A stretch of DNA of 42,401 bases from Bacillota bacterium (lineage in GTDB: Bacteria; Bacillota; Clostridia; Christensenellales; UMGS416), in NCBI GenBank assembly GCA_023409755.1, contig JAEYRA010000081.1, positions 1 to 42,401 of the forward strand, in the 5' to 3' direction. Position numbers and translations under genes: made by a program. The notes under the pieces are model-generated. The model worked only from the letters and a program-made list of their open reading frames with translations, had not been told where the DNA came from and searched no databases. This document shows, in pieces, positions 24,584-31,866 of this stretch (the first letter of the stretch is position 1; every line of letters begins with the position of its first letter).

Positions 24584-25474
24584 TCACCCCCCGACGCGGC
24601 GCAGCACCTCGGCGGCACTGGTGCCATGGGGCCGCAGTAGCCGTTTCATCAGGATGAGGCTGTCGGGGTCGCGGGTCACCTGGTTGACACCGGTGGAGCA
24701 GGAGAGCGTGCAGCGAAAGCCCATCTCCCGCAGGATGTCCACCGATTCCCGGCTCACTAGGCCATAAGGATAGGTGTAACACTGTGGGATCCTGCCGGTT
24801 TCCTCGTCGATGCGTGCCTGCAGGCGGATGGCATCGGCCATCAGCATTTGGCGGTAGTGGGGCAGAGATTCGCCGCTGACCATCATGCTGCCCGTGCGGC
24901 TGCTGGTGATGGTGTGCAGGTTGTAGGAATGGTTCTCGATCTCCACCCGGCCGCTGGCGGCCATCTCCCGCACCTGCTGCCAGTTCACATGGGCGTAGAT
25001 GGCATTGTCGTCGGGGTTGGCGGTGTAGTAGTCGCTGTGGATGCCGATGACCGACAGCACCGCCTTCATCTCATATTTCTGCAGCAATGGGTAGGCGTAG
25101 ACGTAGTTGTTGAGGTAGCCGTCGTCAAAGGTCAGCAACACCGGCTTCTCCGGCAGGGGGGCGCTGTCGTAGACGTAGGCAATGAGGTCGGCGATGCCGA
25201 TGGTGGTATACCCGGCCTGCCGCAGGTATTTCAGGTCGCTCTCCAGCTCGGCGGGGCTGATGACGTAGGCGTTCCAGCGGCTGGAGTCCTTCAGTACGCC
25301 GTGGTACATGAGGATGGGCACGGCAATGCCCTCGTCCCCGTCGGTGGGGGCAAAGGCCGGCAGCGCGGCGGGGGAGACCGCCCCCGGCAGCCCCGGCAGG
25401 AACAGCGCCGCCACCAGCAGCATGCCCAACGCCATGCTGGCCCAGCGGGTCGGTTGTGTCCGTCTTTTTCTCAT
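24584..25474 (-). CDS. Polysaccharide deacetylase, CE4 family, exported
   Basis: A 296-residue CE4 (NodB-homology) protein. The N-terminus MRKRRTQPTRWASMALGM plus a hydrophobic stretch gives a signal peptide or anchor. The catalytic/metal motif LTFDDGY is near residue 112, the His motif ENHSYNLH near 180, and CYTYPYG near 233. It should remove N-acetyl groups from peptidoglycan or another GlcNAc polymer at the cell surface. The start at 25474 has AGGG about 6 bases upstream. Its first ~95 codons and about 140 bases of upstream DNA recur in degenerate form at 27671-28106 and 29116-29402, which is unusual. The full-length copy looks intact. Confidence 0.9.
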   Translation of the reverse strand: MRKRRTQPTRWASMALGMLLVAALFLPGLPGAVSPAALPAFAPTDGDEGIAVPILMYHGVLKDSSRWNAYVISPAELESDLKYLRQAGYTTIGIADLIAYVYDSAPLPEKPVLLTFDDGYLNNYVYAYPLLQKYEMKAVLSVIGIHSDYYTANPDDNAIYAHVNWQQVREMAASGRVEIENHSYNLHTITSSRTGSMMVSGESLPHYRQMLMADAIRLQARIDEETGRIPQCYTYPYGLVSRESVDILREMGFRCTLSCSTGVNQVTRDPDSLILMKRLLRPHGTSAAEVLRRVGG

Positions 25475-25612
25475 GTGTTACCCTATTCGCCAGCGGGGGC
25501 GGGCATGACGGGTGGGGCGCATTTCTTCACCGAAGGAGACTGGCCGGGCCACCCAATGGGGGGGCTGGCACAAGGAATTGCTGCCATACACCCTTCCTTC
25601 TGCTGTGCTTCA
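25196..25612 (-). repeat. Deacetylase 5' module, parent copy A
   Basis: This segment spans the first ~95 codons of the deacetylase gene and about 140 bases upstream of its start. The same block, in the same orientation, returns twice to the right. It provides the intact reference for the two decayed copies. Confidence 0.75.
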
Positions 25613-25838
25613 AAGAGTTTGTATCCTAAGAGCTCAGAGGACACCTCCATTTGTCAGCACTTTGAGACTTACATCCATCTTCACCAGCATGCGGCCGGAA
25701 GAAATGCTGTTCTTCCATGAAACAGAAAGTTCACTTTGCCCATGTGCCCAAACGAAACCCGTGTCCAGACAAAAATGAGCAAACGAGGTTGGGACAGAAG
25801 GGGGCAGATGCGTTATCCTTGGGGAAGGGTGATCAACA
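25475..25838 (+). other. Divergent region between deacetylase and AraC genes
   Basis: No gene is seen in these 364 bases. The left 140 bases belong to the repeated module. The right part has lower GC and ends with the AAGGGTGA ribosome site of the AraC gene. TTGGGA (25791-25796) and TTATCC (25815-25820), 18 bases apart, are a weak promoter candidate. Confidence 0.45.
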
Positions 25839-26720
25839 ATGGACTGTATCGAAAGCATACAAAGAGCAATTGCATACATCGAAGAGCATATGCTGGATCC
25901 GATCAACTATGAGGATGTGGCAAAGCATTTGCACATGTCCAGCTATCATTTCCACAGGACATTCAGCATGCTAACCGGAATAACGGCAAATGAGTACATT
26001 CGGAACCGTAAGCTATCAATGGCCGGGCAAGAACTTATTCTGTCAGACCAGAAAGTCATTGATATTGCGCTCAAATATGGCTATGAAACTCCTGAAAGCT
26101 TTACCAAGGCCTTTTCAAGGTTTCACGGAGTCACGCCGAATGTGGCAAGGCGCTCTGGAACAACATTGCGGTCCTACAATCGTCTCATCATTCGCATCAA
26201 ACTGGAAGGTGGTACGATGATGGACTACAAAATTGTGGAGAGAGGAAAATTCAGCCTGCTGGTAAAGGCGCAAGCATTTCGAAACGAGTCGATCTCAGAG
26301 GAAGGGAATACGGAGATACCGGATTTTTGGAAACAGTGCGGCACGGATGGGGTTTTTGAGGTGCTGAAGCAGCATACGAAGACGCACGATACCTACGGCG
26401 TGTGTGCCCCCATCTCAAAGGAAAGCACGCACTTTGACTATGGGATTGGCATGCGGTATGAGGGCGGTGCTGTGCCGGAGGGGTTCCGCGTCTGGGAAGT
26501 GACCTCTACCCTATGGGCCGTGTTCCCATGCATCGGAGAGGATGGCAGCTGCATCGGGGAAACGTGGGAGCGGATTTTCCAAGAATTCCTTCCGAACTCC
26601 CAGTACAACATGCTCGACGCGGCTGACTTTGAGCTCTACCCGCAGAACAGCAACCTGGATTGCTTTTGTGAAATTTGGGTGCCTATAGAGAAAAAGGATG
26701 GAGGAACGTTCGATGATTAA
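25839..26720 (+). CDS. AraC family regulator with GyrI-like effector domain
   Basis: A 293-residue regulator with an N-terminal AraC DNA-binding domain. Its two helix-turn-helix units read YEDVAKHLHMSSYHFHRTFS and VIDIALKYGYETPESFTKAF, ending FHGVTPNVARR near residue 105. A C-terminal GyrI-like/effector-binding domain (about residues 130-290) begins MMDYKIVERGKFSLLVKA. The layout is that of Rob-like regulators, which bind small hydrophobic or drug-like ligands. ATG 25839 follows AAGGGTGA. It overlaps the next gene by 8 bases, so the two form a unit. GC content is visibly lower than in the flanking chromosome, consistent with acquisition. Confidence 0.9.
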   Translation: MDCIESIQRAIAYIEEHMLDPINYEDVAKHLHMSSYHFHRTFSMLTGITANEYIRNRKLSMAGQELILSDQKVIDIALKYGYETPESFTKAFSRFHGVTPNVARRSGTTLRSYNRLIIRIKLEGGTMMDYKIVERGKFSLLVKAQAFRNESISEEGNTEIPDFWKQCGTDGVFEVLKQHTKTHDTYGVCAPISKESTHFDYGIGMRYEGGAVPEGFRVWEVTSTLWAVFPCIGEDGSCIGETWERIFQEFLPNSQYNMLDAADFELYPQNSNLDCFCEIWVPIEKKDGGTFDD

Positions 26721-27651
26721 GGTTGGTATCCTCGGAACGGGGTTCGGTGAGACCCATGCAGAAATGTACAGGAAGATCGACGGGTTTGAAGTCGTTTCCA
26801 TTTTTGGACGGAACCGGCAGAAACTCACCCAAATAGGGGAGAAGCTGCACATCCCGGTGACAACGGAGATCAATGAGGTGATTACAAACCCGGAGATTGA
26901 CCTCATCGATCTCTGCCTGCCGACGGAGTTGCACGCGAAATGGGCAATCGAAGGACTCAAAAACGGAAAGCATATCTATTGCGAAACTCCTGTCGCCTAT
27001 TCGGTCGAGGATGCTCTGGCCATACAACGGGCTGCGGAGCAATACGGGAAGAATGTCTTTGTTGATCTGTTCCTCAAATTCACGCCCCCGCATCAACATG
27101 CGGCTGAGCTGGCGAAAAGGACCGATCTTGGGCCGTTGCTCAGTGTTCGAGCATACAACAGAACCTCCCCGCGATGGGGGGACCTGGGCATCCAAAAGAA
27201 TGTGGAGACATTCCAAATCCATCTGATGGACTTTATCATTGGGATTCTGGGAATGCCCCATTGTGCAGCGGCTTCCGCAATCGACTATCAGGGCCAATCG
27301 GTGGTGATTTCGTCCCTTGGTTACGGCGATCAATTTGCCATGTTGGAAAGTAACTCCAGCCTGCCCAATTGCTGTCCTTTTGAAATTGGGTTTGAATTGT
27401 TCTTTGCTGAGGGAGTTGTGCGGTATGACGCGGTATATGGGATCTTCACCAGGGAGGAGTTCTCCATTACGGGAAATGACAAGGCCCGTGAGGTCGTACA
27501 GCTGGAGCGGAAGGATGAGTACGAAGAGATCATCCGGCATATCCGGGGCTGTTTGCAAAACGGTGTCAAAAGTGACCTCGTTGATATCGAAGCCGCCGTC
27601 AACACGGTGAAGTTGAAGGAAATGATCCTGCAGTCGCTGCAATCCAAATAA
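26713..27651 (+). CDS. Gfo/Idh/MocA family oxidoreductase
   Basis: A 312-residue NAD(P)-dependent sugar-type dehydrogenase. The N-terminal nucleotide loop is intact (VGILGTGFGETHAEMY), followed by LIDLCLPTELHAKWA and the catalytic-Lys region, here GKHIYCETPVAYS with Glu and Thr but no EKP motif, so the catalytic Lys is missing at its usual place. The C-terminal substrate domain contains QIHLMDFIIG, whose His/Asp pair matches the family. ATG 26713 has GGAGGAACG upstream and overlaps the AraC gene. The substrate is unknown. A decayed deacetylase fragment begins about 20 bases after its stop. Confidence 0.85.
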   Translation: MIKVGILGTGFGETHAEMYRKIDGFEVVSIFGRNRQKLTQIGEKLHIPVTTEINEVITNPEIDLIDLCLPTELHAKWAIEGLKNGKHIYCETPVAYSVEDALAIQRAAEQYGKNVFVDLFLKFTPPHQHAAELAKRTDLGPLLSVRAYNRTSPRWGDLGIQKNVETFQIHLMDFIIGILGMPHCAAASAIDYQGQSVVISSLGYGDQFAMLESNSSLPNCCPFEIGFELFFAEGVVRYDAVYGIFTREEFSITGNDKAREVVQLERKDEYEEIIRHIRGCLQNGVKSDLVDIEAAVNTVKLKEMILQSLQSK

Positions 27652-27670
27652 GCAGGTAAGTGGGGCCGGG

Positions 27671-27951
27671 GATGCCGATGGTGGTGTACCCGGCCCTGCG
27701 CAGGTATTTCAGGTCACTTTCCAGCTCGGCGGGGCTGATGACGCAGGCGTTCCAGCTGGAGTCTTTCAGGATGCCGTGGTACATGAGGATGGGCACGGCA
27801 ATGCCCTCGTCGTCCTCGGCAGGGGCGAAGGCCGGCAGCGCGGCGGGGGAGACCGCTGCCCCCGGTAGCCCCGGTAGGAACAGTGCCGCCACCGCAGCAA
27901 GCCCAACGCCATGCTGGCCCACCGGGTCGGTTGCGTCCGTCTTATTCTCAT
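27671..27951 (-). pseudogene. Deacetylase remnant, copy B
   Basis: On the minus strand from ATG 27951 the frame reads MRIRRTQPTRWASMALGLL, nearly identical to the intact deacetylase N-terminus. A one-base change then shifts the frame, and similarity continues (LFLPGLPG, GIAVPILMYHGILKDSS, AELESDLKYLRRAGYTTIGI) before ending abruptly near 27671. The catalytic motifs are missing. The upstream DNA of the gene is also copied, to about 28106. Confidence 0.88.
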
Positions 27952-28106
27952 GTGTTACCCTGTTCGTTCACCGGCGGGGGCGGGCATAACGGGGAGGGGC
28001 GTATTCCTTAGCACCCCACTGGGTTGCTTTGTCAGTCTGCTCCGGTTGCTTTCACTGGGAATGGTTGCTGCGTACCATTTTGCTTGGTGTGCCCAAAAGA
28101 GATAAA
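27671..28106 (-). repeat. Deacetylase 5' module, copy B
   Basis: This is a degenerate second copy of the module at 25196-25612, in the same orientation, lying between the Gfo/Idh gene and the methyltransferase gene. Its outer end reads TGCCCAAAAGAGATAAAAGG, very like the outer end of copy C. Confidence 0.8.
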
Positions 28107-28177
28107 AGGGATTTGCCGGGTATCGTTGAATTATTCGTTGAAATTGTGGATAGTTCTATGATACTGGAGGAAACATT

Positions 28178-28936
28178 GTGGATTTTAGGAAAATCTTTGA
28201 TGACAGAGTTCTTCCCGAAGATTTTGACAAAGGGAGAACCCGTTATTGTGACGAGTGTTTCGCTGATGTGATTCAACACGCTGGGCTCGACGCCGGCAAA
28301 TTGGCTTTGGAAATTGGCCCGGGAACCGGACAAGCGACCGAACCCATATTAAAGACAGGCTGCTCGTATCTGGCAATCGAACTTGGTGAGAATTTTACTG
28401 AGGCCATGAAGAACCGATTTGGTTCTTATAGCAATTTCAACATTGTCAATGGGGATTTTGAGACGTTTGATTTTGGTGCAAATCAATTTGATTTGGTGTA
28501 CTCAGCCGCAACAATTCAGTGGATTCCGGAAAAAGTCGGTTTTCCTAAAGTCCATCAACTGTTGAAAAGCAACGGAACATTTGCGATGATGTTGACCCGT
28601 ACTGACTACAGAAGCCCCAATGAAGCTTTGTATTTGAAAATACATGAGGTATATGATAAATACTTCCACCCAGAAACGAAATACACATGTAGTTTGGTGT
28701 ACGATAATGTTGTAAACTACGGTTTTGTGGATTTTGAGTGCCGCCATTACTACAAAACAAGAGAATACAACGCAGATGAGTTTGTTTCGTGGACAATCAT
28801 ACAAGCTCCTCATCTCACGTTGCCGGAGCCGGATAAGTCACATTTCATTGCTGGCTTAAAAGATGTAGTTTTGAGTTTTGGCAACAAGATAACGCTTCTC
28901 GATGACATTGTTTTGTACTTGGCAAGAAAGCGATAA
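28178..28936 (+). CDS. Class I SAM-dependent methyltransferase
   Basis: A 252-residue methyltransferase. The SAM-binding motif I is LEIGPGTGQAT (near residue 45), an acidic residue closes the next strand (AIELGENF), motif II-like DLVYSAATIQWIP lies near residue 105, and LLKSNGTFAMML is the post-III strand. The start is GTG 28178, preceded by GGAGGAA. Small molecules are the usual substrates of this type, and none can be named. The gene is distinctly AT-rich against its surroundings and stands alone between deacetylase-module copies B and C, so lateral acquisition is likely. Confidence 0.88.
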   Translation: MDFRKIFDDRVLPEDFDKGRTRYCDECFADVIQHAGLDAGKLALEIGPGTGQATEPILKTGCSYLAIELGENFTEAMKNRFGSYSNFNIVNGDFETFDFGANQFDLVYSAATIQWIPEKVGFPKVHQLLKSNGTFAMMLTRTDYRSPNEALYLKIHEVYDKYFHPETKYTCSLVYDNVVNYGFVDFECRHYYKTREYNADEFVSWTIIQAPHLTLPEPDKSHFIAGLKDVVLSFGNKITLLDDIVLYLARKR

Positions 28937-28980
28937 CCCCGAAAATAAGGCTATTGTGAAGCCACCAAATTCCAATTCAT
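28932..28980 (+). repeat. Short repeat r2, copy 1
   Basis: This ~49-base segment after the methyltransferase stop contains CCAAATTCCAATT and matches about two thirds of positions in a segment at 29998-30046 after the GNAT remnant. Both read like a gene start (V-K/R-P/L-PNSN). Confidence 0.5.
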
Positions 28981-29115
28981 TACCGGACTGGCGAGCAGGA
29001 TCATTGGTGCGCAGCCGCGGGCTACCGGGCCGCCGAAGGATAGAAAGCGGAATCCGTTGCATTCCCAATAAGCAAAAAGGAAGGGGTCAATCCCGCGTTA
29101 CCGCTGGGCAGGCAA

Positions 29116-29269
29116 GCAGGTCGGCGATGCCGATGGTTGTATACCCGGCCTTTCGAAGGTGTTTGAGGCCGCTCTCCAGCTCGGCAGGGCTGATGACGCA
29201 GGCGTTCCAGTGGCTGGAGCCCTTCAGGATGCCGTGGTACATGAGGATGGGCACGGCAATGCCCCTCAT
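29116..29269 (-). pseudogene. Deacetylase remnant, copy C
   Basis: From ATG 29269 on the minus strand the peptide reads M-R-G then IAVPILMYHGILKGSS and continues to AGYTTIGIADLLA before stopping. Codons for the signal region (residues ~3-47 of the intact gene) are deleted in frame, and everything after residue ~98 is missing. No catalytic motif remains. Confidence 0.85.
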
Positions 29270-29356
29270 GGTTACCCTATTCACCGGTGGGGGCACATTT
29301 CTTAACCGGAACAGGCTGGCCGGGGCACCCAATGGCTGTGCTGACACAAGGAATGG

Positions 29357-29385
29357 TTGCAATATGTCCTTTCTTTTGGTATGCT
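29357..29385 (+). promoter_or_regulatory. Rightward promoter candidate inside module copy C
   Basis: TTGCAA (29357-29362) and TATGCT (29380-29385) are 17 bases apart, with TGG before the -10. It faces the GNAT remnant. In copy B the corresponding bases (TTGCTG, TGTGCC) keep the 17-base spacing but fit less well. Confidence 0.4.
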
Positions 29386-29449
29386 CGAAAGAGATAAGAA
29401 GGAACTTCTGGAGTGGCTTGGAAATGTAGATGTGATAGGGGATGAGAAA

Positions 29450-29983
29450 ATGAAGTATTACAAGAAAATCGTTGGTAAACGCATATATCTATCACCTGTC
29501 AGCACCGACGAAGTTGATCGTTACTTAAAATGGATGAATGACGAAGCCGTTGCGATTGATTTTGGGCAGTATCCCCGGTTAGTTTCATCAAAAATGATAT
29601 GAAATGGCTTTATGAACCAGGCAGCGATATGCACCGCTACGCCATGGTGCTTCTTGACGATGATGTATTGATTGCAGCATAAGCCTGCACAACATCGACC
29701 ACCTCAATCGCAATGCTTTTATAGGCATTTTCATCGGCGAGGAGGAGCACCGAAACAAGGGATACGGTGCTGAGGCCATTCGGTTAATTCTCAATTATGG
29801 TTTCAAAACTATGAATCTTCACAATATCATGCTCACCGTCCATGCGGATAATGGTGCGGGCATCACCTGCTACAAAAAAGTGGGGTTCCGAGAAGCCGGG
29901 CGGCTGCGTGAATGGATTTTTAAAGACGGAAAGTATATCGACAAAATTTACATGGGTATTCTGGAACACGAGTTTGAGGGGTA
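29450..29983 (+). pseudogene. GNAT acetyltransferase (RimJ/RimL type), frameshifted
   Basis: The first frame from ATG 29450 gives KRIYLSPVSTDEVDRYLKWM and ends at 29602. A shift near 29585 restores FIKNDMKWLYEPGSDMHRYAMV. A second shift near 29680 restores ISLHNIDHLNRNAFIGIFIG through GNGYG-like NKGYGAEAI, CYKKVGFREAGRLREW and IYMGILEHEF, ending at 29983. Rejoined, it is an ordinary ribosomal-protein-type acetyltransferase. Two independent frameshifts make it non-functional unless they are sequence errors. Confidence 0.85.
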
Positions 29984-29997
29984 AGCTGCCACCACCC

Positions 29998-30046
29998 GAT
30001 AACACACCAAAGGAGCATACCGTGAGGCTGCCAAATTCCAATTTCC
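29998..30046 (+). repeat. Short repeat r2, copy 2
   Basis: This is the partner of the segment at 28932, with AAAGGAG then GTG and CCAAATTCCAATT. It lies directly after the GNAT remnant. It looks like the 5' end of a gene whose body is gone. Confidence 0.5.
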
Positions 30047-30103
30047 GAAGCACGTCTGAACTGCGGGTTATGTATATAATAGTACATTTTCGGAGGAATG
30101 TTT

Positions 30104-30775
30104 ATGGGAGCAAACGGGCTGAAGATTACTGATTTGCTCGACCTGAACGAAACGATAGCCGCCAGTATATTTGATGGACTTACATTCCCTTGGGAGGCGT
30201 TGCCGAAGATATCAACGTATATCCTTACGCTTGGCGCAACTCTACTGGAGAGCGAATATACAAAGACTGCTGAAGACATATGGATATCAAAAACTGCTAA
30301 AGTGGCACCAACGGCATCGATTACAGGGCCTGCTATCATAGGGCATAATGCCGAAGTACGGCACTGCGCCTTTATACGTGGAAATGCAATAGTTGGTGAG
30401 TGGGCGGTCGTGGGAAACTCGACAGAACTTAAAAATGTCCTGCTTTTTAATAAAGTGCGGGTTCCGCACTACAATTATGTGGGTGATTCTGTGTTGGGCT
30501 ACAAGGCTCATATAGGCGCTGGCTGCATAACATCAAATGTAAAGTCGGATAAGACGTTAATTTCAGTTACAGTTGATGACAAACGTATTGAGACGGGTCT
30601 TATAAAGTTTGGCGCTATATTAGGTGATACTGTTGAGGTCGGATCCAATACTGTGCTCAATCCTGGCTCGGTAGTGGGGCGTAACGCTACTATTTATCCG
30701 CTTTCTATGGTAAGAAGCTTTATACCCCAAAACAGCATTTATAAGAAACAGGGAGAAGTAGTAGAAAAACGTTGA
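30104..30775 (+). CDS. Left-handed beta-helix (hexapeptide-repeat) protein, acyl-/nucleotidyltransferase-like
   Basis: A 223-residue protein built mostly of hexapeptide turns (TAKVAPTASITGPAIIGHNAEV, then HIGAGCITSN and NPGSVVGRNATIYP), the left-handed beta-helix fold of LpxA/GlmU acyltransferase domains. The N-terminal ~60 residues (LKITDLLDLNETIAASIF) are helical and resemble those of bacterial UDP-GlcNAc pyrophosphorylase-like proteins lacking the nucleotidyltransferase domain. ATG 30104 is preferred because GGAGG lies 7 bases upstream; ATG 30098 would touch it. A perfect -10 TATAAT (30075-30080) lies 23 bases upstream. The gene is AT-rich like its left neighbours. The acceptor and donor are unknown. 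Confidence 0.75.
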   Translation: MGANGLKITDLLDLNETIAASIFDGLTFPWEALPKISTYILTLGATLLESEYTKTAEDIWISKTAKVAPTASITGPAIIGHNAEVRHCAFIRGNAIVGEWAVVGNSTELKNVLLFNKVRVPHYNYVGDSVLGYKAHIGAGCITSNVKSDKTLISVTVDDKRIETGLIKFGAILGDTVEVGSNTVLNPGSVVGRNATIYPLSMVRSFIPQNSIYKKQGEVVEKR

Positions 30776-31009
30776 ACCTGAGCAAATGGTATCCACTGGA
30801 GAGTGGGTAGGAATTTCGTGCCATTAGCACCTTCTACCTGCTGGTGAAGGGGCAGAATCTTCAGATTCTAAGCATAATACAGGGTTTGGTGTGGACAATG
30901 AACAACAAACTCCCGACGTAGTCGGGAGTTTGTTGCCGTTCGTAAAGGTTGTGGTGTCCGTGCAAAGTCCCCGAATATCGAAAGGAAGCGATCGTGTGGT
31001 CGGTTGCTC
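30776..31009. other. Convergent gap with palindrome and terminator
   Basis: It holds a 7-bp inverted repeat AGAATCT-TC-AGATTCT (30854-30869) next to a CATAAT-like box, and the strong stem at 30903-30935. No gene is seen. Confidence 0.45.
30903..30935. terminator. Stem-loop between hexapeptide and larE genes
   Basis: CAACAAACTCCCGAC (30903-30917) pairs perfectly over 15 bp with GTCGGGAGTTTGTTG (30921-30935) around GTA. On the minus strand it is followed by TTCATTG, so it probably ends the mtaB-larE transcript. T-richness is moderate on that side and absent on the other. Confidence 0.6.
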
Positions 31010-31843
31010 TCAGGCCGGCTGTCCGGCCTTCTCCGCCTCGGCCAGCACTTCATTCATGCTGCCGGTGCGGTAGCCGCGCATGTCGAGGGTGACATAGGCA
31101 TAGCCGATGGCGCGGAACTCCTGGTCAATCTCCGCCAGGAGACCGGGCTCGAAGAACCGGGGCATCTCGGCCGCGCCGACCTCTACCCGGGCGAGGTTGC
31201 CATGGTGGCGCACCCGCACCTGACGGAAACCCCGGCGCAGCAGCGCTGTCTCGGCCTGGTCAATCATCGTGAGCTTCTCCGCTGTGATGGGCTCGCCATA
31301 GGGGATGCGGCTGGAGAGGCAGGCAAAGGCCGGTTTGTCCCAGGTCGGCAGCCCCATTTCCCGGGAAAGGTGCCGGATCTCCTGCTTGGTGAGCCCGGCG
31401 GCCAGCAGCGGGCTCACTGCGCCCTGCTCGCGCATGGCTTGCATGCCGGGGCGGTAGTCGCCGGTGTCGTCGGCGTTGGAGCCATCGGCGATGTGGGCGA
31501 TGCCCTCCTCCCTGGCTATGGCGGCAATCTTGCCGAAGAGCTCCCGCTTGCAGTAGTAGCAGCGGTTGCTGGGGTTGAGGGAGAAGCCTTCGATGTCCAG
31601 CTCCTCCGACACGATGACCCGGTGGCGAACCCCCAAGTCCTTGGCGAAGGCGATGGCTTCCTTCAACTCCCGCCCGGGGAAGGTGGAGGACTGGGCGGTG
31701 ATGGCCAGCACCCGGTCGCCCAGCACATCGTGTGCCACCCGCAGCAGAAAGGTGGAGTCCACCCCGCCGGAGAATGCCACCGCCAGGCTGCCCATGGCGG
31801 TCAGGTCGTTCTGGAGTTGATTGAGCTTTTCTTGTGCGGTCAT
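31010..31843 (-). CDS. larE: LarE-type ATP-dependent sulfur transferase
   Basis: A 277-residue PP-loop protein of the LarE family. The ATP-pyrophosphatase loop is AFSGGVDSTFLL (residues 22-33), NRCYYCKRELF lies near residue 95, and the conserved Cys that gives up its sulfur in Lactobacillus LarE is present in PAFACLSSRIPYGEPIT near residue 175. LarE sulfurates the pyridinium dinucleotide precursor during nickel-pincer cofactor synthesis. LarB, LarC and the racemase LarA are not in the window, so the local target may differ. The start at 31843 has GGAGG upstream and lies 23 bases after mtaB, so they are co-transcribed. Confidence 0.9.
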   Translation of the reverse strand: MTAQEKLNQLQNDLTAMGSLAVAFSGGVDSTFLLRVAHDVLGDRVLAITAQSSTFPGRELKEAIAFAKDLGVRHRVIVSEELDIEGFSLNPSNRCYYCKRELFGKIAAIAREEGIAHIADGSNADDTGDYRPGMQAMREQGAVSPLLAAGLTKQEIRHLSREMGLPTWDKPAFACLSSRIPYGEPITAEKLTMIDQAETALLRRGFRQVRVRHHGNLARVEVGAAEMPRFFEPGLLAEIDQEFRAIGYAYVTLDMRGYRTGSMNEVLAEAEKAGQPA

Positions 31844-31866
31844 GGTTCCTCCATTTCCTGCGCCCC

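Larger units (their letters stand above)
29116..29402 (-). repeat. Deacetylase 5' module, copy C
   Basis: This is the third copy of the module, with an internal deletion of about 145 bases. Its upstream part is the closest match to copy A (CTGGCCGGGGCACCCAATGG and the following run). Its outer end resembles copy B. Confidence 0.78.

Noticed and set aside
25475..30775. Classical transposon or integron cassette array
   Set aside because: No transposase, integrase, attC-like sites or terminal inverted repeats were seen. The repeats are deacetylase gene fragments.
30795..30850. Third copy of the bulged hairpin (shares ATTTCGTGCC)
   Set aside because: The following bases do not form the 6+5 bp stem with a bulged T. 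Only the lead-in matches.
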